Part shown: piece after piece, positions 19,121 through 29,398 of the stretch
Numbering within the stretch: the first letter of the stretch is position 1
Layout: the number at the start of each line of letters is the position of its first letter
NCBI GenBank assembly: GCA_963722495.1
Contig: CAVRND010000007.1
Span: forward strand, 186,001-250,000
Origin: Hyphomicrobium_A sp963722495
GTDB taxonomy: Bacteria > Pseudomonadota > Alphaproteobacteria > Rhizobiales > Hyphomicrobiaceae
Direction: 5' to 3'
Length of the DNA: 64,000 bases
Program-made: the position numbers and the translations under genes
The notes under the pieces: generated by a model
Databases searched by the model: none
What the model saw: the letters and a program-made list of their open reading frames with translations, nothing else
What the model was told of the DNA's origin: nothing

Positions 19121-20573
19121 ATGCTCCTCTCCTCGCTCATCGGGGTCGACGCCGCCGCTCCGGCCGGATCCGGAAATGTGCAGGTCGCCGGCATAACGTC
19201 CGACAGCCGCAACGTGCGGCCCGGCTTCGTCTTTGCGGCGATCTCCGGCTCCAAGGCCGACGGCGCACGTTTCATTTCCGATGCGGTCACCAAGGGCGCG
19301 ATCGCTATCCTGACCAGCCGGGACGCCGAGGTCACCGGTGTCGGCGACGTTCCGGTTTTGCGCGCCGAAGACCCGCGCCGCGTGCTGGCGCTGATGGCGG
19401 CCCGCTTCTACGGCCTGCAGCAACCGCAGACGGTGGTGGCGGTCACCGGCACCAGCGGTAAGACTTCGGTCGCCGATTTCACGCGCCAGATTTTCGCGGC
19501 GCTCGGACACAACAGCGCCTCGCTTGGCACCATCGGTCTGATCAAGAGCGACAGCGCGCGTCTATGGCTCGCTGACGACGCCCGATCCTGTGTCGCTGCA
19601 CAAGACGCTGGCGGAGCTGGCCATCGAAGGCGTCACGCATCTGGCGTTCGAAGCCTCCTCGCACGGTCTCGACCAACATCGCCTCGACGGCGTTCTCCTG
19701 AAGGCCGCCGGCTTCACCAATCTCGGCCGCGACCATCTCGACTACCATCCGACCGTCGAGGAATACCTCGTCGCCAAGCTGCGGCTGTTCTCCGAGCTGC
19801 TGCCCGAGGGCGGCACGGCGGTGATCAATGCCGATAGCCCCGAAGGCGCGCGCGCGGTGGAGGCGGCGGAAGGTGCCGGACGCCGCGTGATGACGGTCGG
19901 GCGCGCTGGCACTGCCTTGAAGCTCGAGCGGCTGGTGCGCGAGGGTTTTGCGCAGCGCATGTCGATCGCGCACGAGGGCCGCGTGTTCGATATCCGCTTG
20001 CCGCTGCTGGGCGAATATCAGGCATCGAACGCGCTCGTCGCCGCGGGCCTCGCCATCGCGACGGGCGACGTCGCGGGCCGCGTGCTGCCGGCGCTGCAGG
20101 GCCTGAAGGGCGTCAAGGGACGGTTGGAGATCGTCGGCGAGGCGCGCGGCGGTCTTGCCGTTGTCGACTACGCGCACAAGCCGGAAGCGCTCGCCGCCGT
20201 GCTCGACGCTTTGCGTCCGTTCGCGACCGGCAAGCTGATCTGCGTGATGGGCTGCGGGGGCGACCGCGACAAAGGCAAGCGGCCGATCATGGGCGCGATC
20301 GCCGTCGACAAGGCGGACGTCGTCATCGTCACCGACGACAACCCGCGCACCGAGCGGCCGGAAGCCATCCGCGCCGAGATCCTCATCGCCGCTCCCGGCG
20401 CGCACGAGATCGGCGACCGGGCCGAGGCGATTGCCGCCGGCGTCGCCATGCTGGGTGCGGGCGATGTGCTCGTCGTCGCCGGCAAGGGCCACGAGACGGG
20501 GCAGCTCGTGGGCGACAAGGTGCTGCCGTTCTCCGATCACGAAGAAGTCGCCAAGGCATTGGGGCGCGGCTGA
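19121..20573 (+). CDS. murE: UDP-MurNAc-tripeptide synthetase MurE (one frameshift)
   Basis: Adds meso-diaminopimelate to UDP-MurNAc-Ala-Glu. The P-loop VAVTGTSGKTSVADF, the motif EASSHGLDQHRLDG and the DAP-specificity motif DNPR (VTDDNPRTERPE) are present, so the substrate is meso-DAP. The frame changes near 19560-19562 (GCGCGTCTATGGC): deleting one base gives ARYGSLTTPDPVSLHKTL, the conserved sequence. The repaired protein is about 483 residues. The ATG has AGGAG at good spacing. It follows ftsI by 59 bases. Confidence 0.94.
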
Positions 20574-20575
20574 GC

Positions 20576-21976
20576 ATGAGCGGGGCGCTGTGGACCTGGG
20601 ACAGGCTCGTGCCGGCGGCGATCGGCGCGGCGGACGGAGCGCCGACCGCCCCCATCACAGGGTTTTCCATCGACACCCGCTCGCTGCAGCCGGGTGAAGT
20701 GTTCGTCGCCCTGCGCGACGTGCGCGATGGCCACGACTTCGTGCTCGAGGCGTTTCGCAAGGGAGCCGGCGCGGCGCTCGTCGCGACGGAGTACAAGCGG
20801 GTCGAAGGCGACGGCGCGTTGCTGCGCGTGCGCGAGACGCTGGAAGGCCTGCGCAACATCGCCGCCGGCGCACGCCGGCGCACGGAAGCGCGCATCGTCG
20901 CTGTCACCGGCAGCGTCGGCAAGACCGGTACCAAGGAGGCGCTGCGCAATTGCCTGTCGCGTCTTGGGCCTACGCACGCGGCGGAAAAGTCCTTCAATAA
21001 TCATTGGGGTGTGCCGCTGACTCTGGCGCGCATGCCGGCCGACGTACGCTACGGCGTGTTCGAGATCGGCATGAACCACGCCGGTGAGATCACGCCGTTG
21101 ACGGCACTGGTGCGGCCCCACGTCGCCATCGTGACGACGGTCGAGCCGGTGCACCTGGAATTCTTCGGCACCACCGAAAAGATCGCCGAGGCGAAGGCGG
21201 AAATCTTCTCCGGCATCGAGCCGGGTGGAGTCGCGGTCCTCAATCGCGACAACCAGCATTTCGAGCTGCTGGCGCGGCGCGCCAAGGAGCACGGCGCGCG
21301 CATCGTTTCCTTCGGCCGTCATGAAAACGCCGATGTGCACCCTGAAGTGTGGTCGCTCGATGCCGACGGGTCGGACATCGTCGTCCAAGTTGGCGGACGG
21401 CGCATTGCCTACCGGGTCGGCGCACCGGGGGCGCACATTGCGCAGAACTCGCTCGCCGTCATTGCCGCGCTCGACGCCCTCGGCGCCGATGTCGAGAAGG
21501 CCGTCCCCGCGCTCGCCGAGATGCGCGCAGCGAAAGGTCGCGGCGAGCGGCGCGAGATCGCGATCCCGGGCGGCTCCATCCTGCTCATCGACGAAAGCTA
21601 CAACGCCAATCCCGCCTCGATGCGCTCGGCGCTTGCCGCCATGGCGACGGTGCCGCGGGCGCGCTTTCCCCGCCGCATCGCGGTGCTCGGCGACATGCTG
21701 GAGCTGGGCGAGAACGGCCCGGCGCTGCATGTCGCGCTCAACGAGCCGGTTGACGCGGCCGAGGTCGATCTGGTCTTTGCCTGTGGCCGCAACATGCAAC
21801 AACTGTTCAAGGCGCTGCCGACGTCCCGCCAGGGCGCGTGGGCGGAAAAGTCGGAGGGGATCGCCGAGGCGCTGGCGCATACGGTGCGTGCGGGCGACGT
21901 GGTGATGGTCAAAGGATCGCTCGGCTCACATATGGCCCCGCTGGTCGAGGCGCTGATTGCTAAGCGCGAACAATAA
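20576..21976 (+). CDS. murF: UDP-MurNAc-tripeptide--D-Ala-D-Ala ligase MurF
   Basis: Adds D-Ala-D-Ala to complete the UDP-MurNAc-pentapeptide. The N-terminal recognition region (GFSIDTRSLQPGEVFVALR), the P-loop VAVTGSVGKTGTKEAL, KSFNNHWGVPLTL and ILLIDESYNANPASMRSAL are all typical. It has 466 residues and is intact. It starts 2 bases after murE. Confidence 0.97.
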   Translation: MSGALWTWDRLVPAAIGAADGAPTAPITGFSIDTRSLQPGEVFVALRDVRDGHDFVLEAFRKGAGAALVATEYKRVEGDGALLRVRETLEGLRNIAAGARRRTEARIVAVTGSVGKTGTKEALRNCLSRLGPTHAAEKSFNNHWGVPLTLARMPADVRYGVFEIGMNHAGEITPLTALVRPHVAIVTTVEPVHLEFFGTTEKIAEAKAEIFSGIEPGGVAVLNRDNQHFELLARRAKEHGARIVSFGRHENADVHPEVWSLDADGSDIVVQVGGRRIAYRVGAPGAHIAQNSLAVIAALDALGADVEKAVPALAEMRAAKGRGERREIAIPGGSILLIDESYNANPASMRSALAAMATVPRARFPRRIAVLGDMLELGENGPALHVALNEPVDAAEVDLVFACGRNMQQLFKALPTSRQGAWAEKSEGIAEALAHTVRAGDVVMVKGSLGSHMAPLVEALIAKREQ

Positions 21977-22044
21977 CATGCGCGGGTCCTGGACGATAAA
22001 CCCCATGGCCGCGAACAGACGGCAGATGCCGTTCGGAGAGTCGG

Positions 22045-23127
22045 ATGCTGTATGAGCTGGTGAACCTCAGCGATCAGATCGGGATCCTGAACGTTTTCAA
22101 ATACATCACCTTCCGGACGGGTGGAGCCATCTTCACCGCGCTGCTGTTCGTGATGCTGTTCGGGCCAGGCATCATCGACTTGCTCCGCGTCAAGCAGGGC
22201 AAGGGCCAGCCGATCCGCGACGACGGTCCCAAGTCGCACCTCTCCAAGGTCGGCACGCCGACCATGGGCGGCATCATGATAATCGCCGGCGTCCTCGTCT
22301 CGACGCTGCTGTGGGCGAACCTCGGCAATCCGTACATCTGGATCGTGCTCGGCGTGACGCTCGGTTACGGCGCCATCGGCTTTTATGACGACTACCTGAA
22401 GGTAACGCGCCGCACCTCGTCGGGCTTCTCGAGCCGCATGCGCCTTGGCCTCGAGCTGGTGATCGCCGCCATCGCCACCGGGTTCGTTATGTACCTGGGG
22501 CCGCCGGAGATCAGCCAGGTGCTGACGCTGCCGTTCTTCAAGAACGTCGTGCTGGATCTGGGGCTGTTCTTCATCCTTGTGGGTGTGTTCGTCATCGCCG
22601 GCGCCGGCAATGCCGTGAACCTCACCGACGGCCTCGACGGCCTCGCCATCGTGCCGGTGATGATCGCCGCCGCCACCTTCGGCCTCATCGCCTACCTGAT
22701 CGGCAACGCCAAGTTCGCCACCTACCTGCAGATCCACTACGTGGCCGGCACGGGCGAGCTCGCGGTCATCTGCGGCGCGCTGATCGGAGCCGGGCTCGGC
22801 TTCCTGTGGTTCAACGCGCCCCCCGCCATGATCTTCATGGGCGACACCGGCTCGTTGGCGCTCGGCGGCGCGCTCGGGGCCATCGCAGTTGCCACCAAGC
22901 ACGAGATCGTGCTGGCCATTGTCGGCGGCCTGTTCGTGCTGGAGACGCTGTCGGTCATCATTCAGGTCGCGTCTTACAAGGCGACGGGCAAGCGTGTCTT
23001 CCGAATGGCGCCGCTGCACCACCACTACGAGCAGCAAGGCTGGCAGGAATCGACCGTCGTCGTGCGCTTCTGGATCATTTCGGTGATCCTGGCGCTGGTT
23101 GGCCTTGCCACTCTCAAGTTGCGCTAA
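22045..23127 (+). CDS. mraY: Phospho-MurNAc-pentapeptide transferase MraY
   Basis: Polytopic inner-membrane enzyme that moves phospho-MurNAc-pentapeptide to undecaprenyl phosphate, making lipid I. About ten membrane segments are seen. Catalytic motifs: KSHLSKVGTPTMGGIMII, GFYDDYLKVTRR (aspartate pair), NAVNLTDGLDGLAI, MIFMGDTGSLALGG and the HHHYEQQGW loop. The 360 residues are the normal length. It lies 68 bases after murF. Confidence 0.98.
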   Translation: MLYELVNLSDQIGILNVFKYITFRTGGAIFTALLFVMLFGPGIIDLLRVKQGKGQPIRDDGPKSHLSKVGTPTMGGIMIIAGVLVSTLLWANLGNPYIWIVLGVTLGYGAIGFYDDYLKVTRRTSSGFSSRMRLGLELVIAAIATGFVMYLGPPEISQVLTLPFFKNVVLDLGLFFILVGVFVIAGAGNAVNLTDGLDGLAIVPVMIAAATFGLIAYLIGNAKFATYLQIHYVAGTGELAVICGALIGAGLGFLWFNAPPAMIFMGDTGSLALGGALGAIAVATKHEIVLAIVGGLFVLETLSVIIQVASYKATGKRVFRMAPLHHHYEQQGWQESTVVVRFWIISVILALVGLATLKLR

Positions 23128-23169
23128 GCTGCAACGCCAATTGCCTCCAGTTGCGTTAAATTCCGCCGC

Positions 23170-24585
23170 ATGATTCGCATCACAACGTTTGCCGGAAAGC
23201 GGGTCGCGGTGTTCGGCCTGGGCGCGTCCGGCATCGCCACCGCCAAGGCCCTCGTCGCCGGCGGGGCCGAGGTCGTGGCCAGCGACGACAGTGCCGCCGG
23301 TATGCAGGCGGCGGCCGAGGCAGGTCTGAGGACCACCGATTTCAAGGAAACCAACTGGGCGATCTTCGATTCGCTGGTGCTGGCGCCCGGCGTGCCGCTG
23401 ACCCACCCCGCACCGCACTGGACGGTGCGCGCGGCCAAGCTCGCCGGCGTCGAGGTCATCGGCGACCTGGAGCTGTTCGTGCGTGAGCGGCGGGCGCAGA
23501 AGTTCCACGTGCCCCTCATCGCCATCACCGGCACCAACGGCAAGTCGACGACGACGGCGCTGACGGCGCACATCCTCAGCGCGGCCGGCCGCGACACGCA
23601 GGTCGGCGGCAACATCGGCACCGCCATGCTGTCGCTGGAGGAGTTTGCGCCCGGGCGGCACTACGTGATCGAGTGCTCGTCGTATCAGATCGACCTCGCA
23701 CCGAGCCTCGATGCCTCGGTCGGCGTGCTGCTCAACGTGACGCCGGATCATCTCGACCGCCACGGCACTATCGAGAACTACGCGGCCGTGAAGGCGCGGC
23801 TGCCGCAGGGAGCGCGCCGGGCCGTCGTCGGCGTCGACGACGCGTACTGCCGCGTGATCGCCGATGACGTGCGCAGCACGAAAGGCGCCGAGGCGGTGCT
23901 GCGCATTTCGGCACGGGAGGGCGCCGACTGCGACGTCGGCGTCGATGGCACGAAGATCGTTCTGCGCCGGGGCGGTAGCACCATCGAGATCGCCGACATC
24001 GCCGGCATCGGCTCCTTGCGCGGCACCCACAACGCCGAGAACGTCTGCGCCGCAGCTGCCGCGCTGCTGTCGCTGCCCGACCCGCTGTCGGCCGACGAGA
24101 TCGCCCGCTGCGTGAAGAGCTTCCCGGGGCTCGCGCATCGCATGGAGGAGTTGGGCCGCCAGGGCCGCACGCTGTTCGTCAACGACAGTAAGGCGACGAA
24201 CGCGGATTCGGCCGAGAAGGCGCTCGTCTCGTTCCCCGGCGACATCTATTGGATCCTCGGCGGCAAGCCGAAGGCCGGCGGCATCGAAAGCCTTGCCGAG
24301 CACTTCGGACGCGTCAGCAAGGCCTACCTGATCGGCGAGGCGACGGAAGAGTTCGCCGCCACGCTCGACGGCAAGGTTGCTTTCGAACGCTGCGAAACTC
24401 TGGATGTGGCCACCGCGGCAGCGGCTCGCGACGCAGCGACGGCCGACCGCGGCGAACCGGTGGTCTTGCTATCGCCCGCCTGCGCCTCGTTCGATCAGTT
24501 CCGCAATTTCGAGGTGCGCGGCGACGCATTCCGCACGCTCGTCGGCGCGCTCCCCGGCATCGAGATGAAGCGGGGTGGTGCATGA
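23170..24585 (+). CDS. murD: UDP-MurNAc-L-Ala--D-Glu ligase MurD
   Basis: Adds D-glutamate to UDP-MurNAc-L-Ala in the cytoplasm. The N-terminal Rossmann region (VAVFGLGASGIATAKALVAG), the P-loop AITGTNGKSTTTALTAH, the lysine/substrate region NVTPDHLDRHGTIENY and the C-terminal VNDSKATNADSAEKAL and LLSPACASFDQF are diagnostic. It has 471 residues and is intact. The stop overlaps the ftsW start (ATGA). Confidence 0.97.
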   Translation: MIRITTFAGKRVAVFGLGASGIATAKALVAGGAEVVASDDSAAGMQAAAEAGLRTTDFKETNWAIFDSLVLAPGVPLTHPAPHWTVRAAKLAGVEVIGDLELFVRERRAQKFHVPLIAITGTNGKSTTTALTAHILSAAGRDTQVGGNIGTAMLSLEEFAPGRHYVIECSSYQIDLAPSLDASVGVLLNVTPDHLDRHGTIENYAAVKARLPQGARRAVVGVDDAYCRVIADDVRSTKGAEAVLRISAREGADCDVGVDGTKIVLRRGGSTIEIADIAGIGSLRGTHNAENVCAAAAALLSLPDPLSADEIARCVKSFPGLAHRMEELGRQGRTLFVNDSKATNADSAEKALVSFPGDIYWILGGKPKAGGIESLAEHFGRVSKAYLIGEATEEFAATLDGKVAFERCETLDVATAAAARDAATADRGEPVVLLSPACASFDQFRNFEVRGDAFRTLVGALPGIEMKRGGA

Positions 24586-25761
24586 GGCTATCGCGCGCCG
24601 ACCGCAGCCGTGTCGCCGACTGGTGGTTCACCGTCGACCACGTGCTCGTCGGCGCCATCTTCGCGCTCGTCGGCGCCGGGCTGATCCTGTCGCTGGCGGC
24701 AAGCCCGGCCGTCGCCATCCGCAAAGGGCTGCCGACCTACTACTTCGTCGAACGGCACCTGTTCTTCTCCGCCGTCGGCGTGCTGATCATGCTGATCGTT
24801 TCGCTGTTCTCCCCGCGCGGCGTGCGCCGCCTGGGCCTCGGGACTGTTCGCCGTCGCCTTGCTCGGCATGGTCGCCGTGCACTTCCTCGGTCCCGAGGTC
24901 AACGGCGCCAAGCGCTGGCTGTCGATCGGCGGGCATACGATCCAGCCGTCGGAGTTCGCCAAGCCCGGGTTCATCGTCGTGTCGGCGTGGCTGTTCGCCG
25001 AAAGCGGCCGGCGCCGTGACATGCCGGCACTTCCGTTCGCCATCGCCGTTGCCGCCTGTTTCACGGGGCTGCTGATCTCCGAGCCCGACGTCGGACAGAC
25101 GCTGCTGGTCAGCGCCGTGTGGGGCACGCTGTATTTTCTCTCCGGGCAGGCGCTGCTCGGCGCCGGCATCATCGCCGTCTGCGGCGCCATGGGCATCGCT
25201 TTCGCCTACTCGACGTTCGCGCACGTGCGCTTCCGCATCGATAAGTTCTTCGCGCCGACGCCGGGCGACAACTCGCAGCTCGACCGCGCCATCAAGTCAT
25301 TCTCCGAGGGCGGCTTCCTAGGCCGCGGCCCGGGCGAGGGCACCATCAAGACGGCGCTGCCCGACGCGCACACCGACTTCATCTTCGCCGTCGTCGCCGA
25401 GGAATACGGCATCGTTGCCTGCCTGGTGCTGCTGGGACTGTTCGCCTTCGTCGTCATGCGTGCGCTCATCACCGCTGCGCAGGAGAAGGATGCAGCGACG
25501 CGGCTGTCGATCCAGGGGCTCGCGCTGCTGTTCGGGCTGCAGGCGCTGATCAACATGGGCGTCAACGTCGGGCTGCTGCCGGCCAAAGGCATCACGCTGC
25601 CGTTCGTTTCCTCGGGCGGATCGTCGATGCTTGCGGTATCGATCACGCTCGGCATGCTGCTAGCGCTGACGCGTCACCGCCCGAGTGTTGCGCGCCTCAG
25701 AAAACCACCATTGCTGACCGACGTTGCCGGTTTGCAGGCCACGGGACCAGTGCACAAGTGA
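24582..25761 (+). CDS. ftsW: Peptidoglycan glycosyltransferase FtsW (one frameshift)
   Basis: SEDS-family membrane polymerase that builds septal glycan strands with FtsI. About nine to ten hydrophobic segments are present. Family motifs: GAKRWLSIGGHTIQPSEFAK, FRIDKFFAPTPGDN, PDAHTDFIFAVVAEEYG and the closing LPFVSSGGSSMLAVSI. The frame shifts near 24840-24843 (CTCGGGACTG): removing one base joins GVRRLGLG to LFAVALLGMVAVHFLGPEV. The repaired protein is about 392 residues. It overlaps murD at its start and murG at its end. Confidence 0.94.
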
Positions 25762-26876
25762 CGAAACAATCGGGATCGGTCCTGCTCGCGGCGGGCGGCA
25801 CGGGTGGGCATCTATTTCCGGCCCAGGCACTGGCGGAGGAGCTGGCGCGGCGGGGCATCGCCGTCGATCTCGCGACAGACATGCGCGGCGACCGCTACGG
25901 CACCGGCTTTCCGGCGCGCACCATTCATCGCCTCCCGTCGGCAACGCTGGGCTCCAAGTCGCCCGTCGCGCTGGCGCGTACCGCCGTGCTGCTGTCGCGC
26001 GGCCTCATCGCGTCGTTCAAGCTGCTGGGGCAGATCAGTCCGAAGGTCGTCGTCGGCTTCGGCGGCTACCCGACCTTCCCGCCGCTGAAGGCCGCAAGCC
26101 TGCGCGGCATCCCAACGCTATTGCACGAGCAGAACGCGGTGCTTGGGCGCGCCAACAAGATGCTAGCCAAGGGCGTGACGGCCATCGCCACGTCGTTCGC
26201 AACGACGAAGTACCTGGCGCCGGAGTTGGCCGACAAAGCGCGTCTCACCGGCAACCCGGTGCGCACCGTCGTCATCGAGGCGGCCAAGCAGGCGTTCTCG
26301 CCGCCGATGCCAGACGGCCGGCTGTCGCTGCTGGTGTTCGGCGGTAGCCAAGGGGCGCGCTACTTCTCCGAGGCGGTGCCTCCCGCGCTGGCGCTGCTGC
26401 CGATGGAAATCCGCCACCGGCTTCACGTGGTGCAACAGGCACGCGCCGAGGACGCCGAGGCCGTGGCGGCGGCCTACCGAGCCGGCGGCATCGAAGCCGA
26501 GGTGTCGCACTTCTTCTCCGATCTGCCTGAACGCATGGCGAAATCTCAGCTCGTCGTCGCCCGCTCCGGCGCTTCGACCGTCGCCGAATTAACGGTGATT
26601 GGGCGCCCGGCAATCCTTGTTCCGCTGCCGCACGCACTCGATAACGATCAGCTCCAGAACGCGTCCCGGCTTGCCGAATCAGGTGCGGCTTGGTGTATCG
26701 AACAGAAGGATTTGTCACCTCAGCGCCTTGCACGCGATATCGGAACGCTATTGGGTAATGGCGAGAAGCTCGCCGGCGCCGCCGATGCCGCCAAGAAGCT
26801 TGGAAGGCCGGACGCGGTGGGGCGCCTGGCGGACCTGACCGAGGAACTGATGCGTTCTGGACGCGTGGGCGGGTGA
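25758..26876 (+). CDS. murG: UDP-GlcNAc transferase MurG
   Basis: Membrane-associated GT-B glycosyltransferase that converts lipid I to lipid II. The glycine-rich LLAAGGTGGHLFPAQALAEE, the acceptor-side HEQNAVLGRANK, the donor-side VFGGSQGARYFSE and RSGASTVAELTVIGRPAILV are all present. It has 372 residues. The GTG start overlaps the ftsW stop (GTGA). Confidence 0.97.
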   Translation: MTKQSGSVLLAAGGTGGHLFPAQALAEELARRGIAVDLATDMRGDRYGTGFPARTIHRLPSATLGSKSPVALARTAVLLSRGLIASFKLLGQISPKVVVGFGGYPTFPPLKAASLRGIPTLLHEQNAVLGRANKMLAKGVTAIATSFATTKYLAPELADKARLTGNPVRTVVIEAAKQAFSPPMPDGRLSLLVFGGSQGARYFSEAVPPALALLPMEIRHRLHVVQQARAEDAEAVAAAYRAGGIEAEVSHFFSDLPERMAKSQLVVARSGASTVAELTVIGRPAILVPLPHALDNDQLQNASRLAESGAAWCIEQKDLSPQRLARDIGTLLGNGEKLAGAADAAKKLGRPDAVGRLADLTEELMRSGRVGG

Positions 26877-26958
26877 GACCAGGGCAGGCGCTGCCATAAG
26901 CGAGCCACGAAGCTGGCGGCATTGGTCGGCGACTAAGAGGTACGAGGGAAGACACATC

Positions 26959-28395
26959 ATGCAGATGCCCCGCGAGATCGGGACCTTCCACATCATCGGC
27001 ATCGGCGGCATCGGCATGAGCGCCATCGCCGAGATCCTGCTGGCGAAGGGCTATTCGGTTCAGGGCAGCGACCAGAAGGACAGCGCCAACGTGCGCCGTC
27101 TGCGCGCCAAGGGCGTGCGCGTCTTCATCGGCCATGACGCGGTCAACCTCGTCGGCGCGCGGTCGATCGTCATCTCGACGGCCGTCAAGGCCGGCAACCC
27201 TGAGCTCGAGGCCGCACGCGCCAAGGGGCTTCCTGTCATCCGCCGCGCCGAGATGCTCGCCGAGCTGATGCGGCTCTATTCGACCGTTTCGGTCACCGGC
27301 ACGCATGGCAAGACGACGACAACCTCGCTCATCGCCCACATCTTCACCGCGGCCGGCGTCGACCCGACCGTGATCTCGGGCGGCATCATCCAGGACTGGG
27401 GCACCAACGCGCGCCTCGGCAAGGGCGAGTGGATGATCGTCGAGGCGGACGAGAGCGACGGCACCTTCGTGCGCCTGCCGACGCAGATCGGCATCGTCAC
27501 CAACATCGACCCCGAGCATCTCGACTACTTCAAGACGGTCGAGAACATGCACCGCGAGTTCGAGACCTTCTTCCGCAACATTCCGTTCTACGGCCTCGCC
27601 GTCACGTGCATCGATCATCCGGTGGCGCGCGACATGGTCGAGCGGCTGGAGCTGCGCCGCGACGGCCGTCGCCTACTCACCTACGGCACCACGCGCGGGG
27701 CTGACCTCGTGCTGCGCGGCCTGACTCAAGAGCGCGGCGGCATCGTCATCGATGCGGAGCTGGGCGCGCGCGTCCGTGGTGGCGAACGGCAGATCCGCGG
27801 CTGGCAGATCCCCATTCCCGGTCAGCACAACGCCCTCAACGCTCTCGCCGCCATCGCGGCGGCGAGCGAAGCCGGCATTCCCGACAACGCCATTCGCTCG
27901 GCGCTCGCCACCTTCACCGGCGTCAAGCGCCGCTTCGAGCTGACGGGCGACTGGAACGGCGCCTCGATCTACGACGACTACGCGCATCACCCGACCGAGA
28001 TCGCGGCCGTGCTTTCGGCCGCCCGCGCCGGTGCCCGGGGCCGCGTCATCGCCGTGTTCGAGCCGCACCGCTATTCGCGCGTGCACGACCTGTTCGGCGA
28101 GTTCTGCGCCTGCTTCAACGAGGCCGACAACGTCATCGTGGCGCCGCTTTACTCGGCGGGCGAGCAGCCGCTGCAGGGCATCGACCAGCACTACATGGCC
28201 GAGGGCATCCGCAAGACGGGCCATCCGTCGGCGATCGCGGTCGACAATGTCCGCGAGCTGCCGGGGCTGCTGCGGCGTATGATGCGGCCGAACGACATGG
28301 TCATCTGCCTCGGCGCCGGGACCTCGACCGAATGGGCGCATGCACTGCCGATGTGGCTATCTGCGGATGAGCCGAGACGCGCCAACGCGCTTTAG
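26959..28395 (+). CDS. murC: UDP-MurNAc--L-Ala ligase MurC
   Basis: Adds the first amino acid, L-Ala, to UDP-MurNAc. IIGIGGIGMSAIAEILLAKG at the N-terminus, the P-loop SVTGTHGKTTTTSLIAH, VEADESDGTF and IYDDYAHHPTEIAAVL are typical. It has 478 residues and is intact. An 82-base gap separates it from murG, one of the larger internal gaps of the cluster. Confidence 0.97.
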   Translation: MQMPREIGTFHIIGIGGIGMSAIAEILLAKGYSVQGSDQKDSANVRRLRAKGVRVFIGHDAVNLVGARSIVISTAVKAGNPELEAARAKGLPVIRRAEMLAELMRLYSTVSVTGTHGKTTTTSLIAHIFTAAGVDPTVISGGIIQDWGTNARLGKGEWMIVEADESDGTFVRLPTQIGIVTNIDPEHLDYFKTVENMHREFETFFRNIPFYGLAVTCIDHPVARDMVERLELRRDGRRLLTYGTTRGADLVLRGLTQERGGIVIDAELGARVRGGERQIRGWQIPIPGQHNALNALAAIAAASEAGIPDNAIRSALATFTGVKRRFELTGDWNGASIYDDYAHHPTEIAAVLSAARAGARGRVIAVFEPHRYSRVHDLFGEFCACFNEADNVIVAPLYSAGEQPLQGIDQHYMAEGIRKTGHPSAIAVDNVRELPGLLRRMMRPNDMVICLGAGTSTEWAHALPMWLSADEPRRANAL

Positions 28396-28432
28396 TCCGC
28401 GTCATCTTCAATGCCATCCCGGAGGCGCGACG

Positions 28433-29398
28433 TTGACGTTTCCCGATATCAGCGGCGAGCTGCAGGCTAAGCTGCCTGAGCTGCGCGGACGTATCTCTGC
28501 TGGAACGAAGCTGGCCGATATCACCTGGTTCCGCGTCGGCGGTCCGGCACAGGCGCTGTTTTCGCCCGCCGACGAGGCCGACCTCGCCTACTTCCTTGCC
28601 GGCATTCCTGCCGACCTTCCCGTGACCGTCATCGGGCTCGGCTCAAACCTGCTGGTGCGCGAAGGCGGCGTGCCTGGCGTCGTCATTCGCCTGGGCAAGG
28701 GCTTTGCTACCATCACGCCAGAGCCGGGCAATCGCATCCGCGCCGGCACGGCCGTGCCCGACGTGAAGGTGGCGCGTGCCGCCGCTGACGCCGGTATCGC
28801 GGGCCTGGCGTTCTATCGTGGCATCCCCGGCTCTATCGGGGGCGCCCTGCGCATGAACGCCGGCGCGCACGGGCGCGAGACCAAGGACGCGCTGATCGAG
28901 GCGCGCGCTGTCGATCGCACCGGTAAGATCCACACCCTGTCGCTGGCCGACATGGGCTTCACCTACCGCCATAGCGAGGTGCCGGCCGACTGGATCCTCA
29001 CCCAAGCGTTGTATCAGGGCACCGCGGGAGAGCCGGCGGCGATTCTCAAGGAGATGGAAGAGGTCGCCGACTATCGCGAGAAGAACCAGCCGATCCGCGA
29101 GCGCACCGGCGGCTCGACGTTCAAGAACCCGCCCGGCCACAGCGCCTGGAAGTTGATCGACGAGGCCGGCTGCCGCGGTCTGCGCGTCGGCGGCGCCAAG
29201 GTCTCCGAGATGCACTGCAACTTCCTCATCAATGATGCCGGCGCCACGGCCGAGGACATCGAGCGCCTCGGCGAGACGGTACGCGCGCGCGTCAAGGCGC
29301 GATCTGCCATCGCGCTGCAATGGGAAATCATCCGCATGGGGCTGCCGCTGCCCGGCTGTCCGACCGGCGAAGCGCTGGCACAAGCAGAGGTCATATGA
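28433..29398 (+). CDS. murB: UDP-N-acetylenolpyruvoylglucosamine reductase MurB
   Basis: FAD- and NADPH-dependent enzyme that makes UDP-MurNAc. ITWFRVGGPAQALFSPADEA, the FAD-binding VIGLGSNLLVREGG, FYRGIPGSIGGALRMNAGAH and TGGSTFKNP (with the catalytic serine) identify it, and the C-terminal CNFLINDAGATAEDIE matches. No ATG fits; the start is a TTG with GGAGG 8 bases upstream that opens the family-typical N-terminus. It has 321 residues and the stop overlaps the ddlB start. Confidence 0.95.
   Translation: MTFPDISGELQAKLPELRGRISAGTKLADITWFRVGGPAQALFSPADEADLAYFLAGIPADLPVTVIGLGSNLLVREGGVPGVVIRLGKGFATITPEPGNRIRAGTAVPDVKVARAAADAGIAGLAFYRGIPGSIGGALRMNAGAHGRETKDALIEARAVDRTGKIHTLSLADMGFTYRHSEVPADWILTQALYQGTAGEPAAILKEMEEVADYREKNQPIRERTGGSTFKNPPGHSAWKLIDEAGCRGLRVGGAKVSEMHCNFLINDAGATAEDIERLGETVRARVKARSAIALQWEIIRMGLPLPGCPTGEALAQAEVI

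Noticed and set aside
21598..24303. A 901-codon open frame on the - strand opposite murF, mraY and murD
   Set aside because: The + strand genes are complete and conserved; the antisense product is Arg/His/Asp-rich with no recognisable domain. It is a by-product of high GC at third positions.
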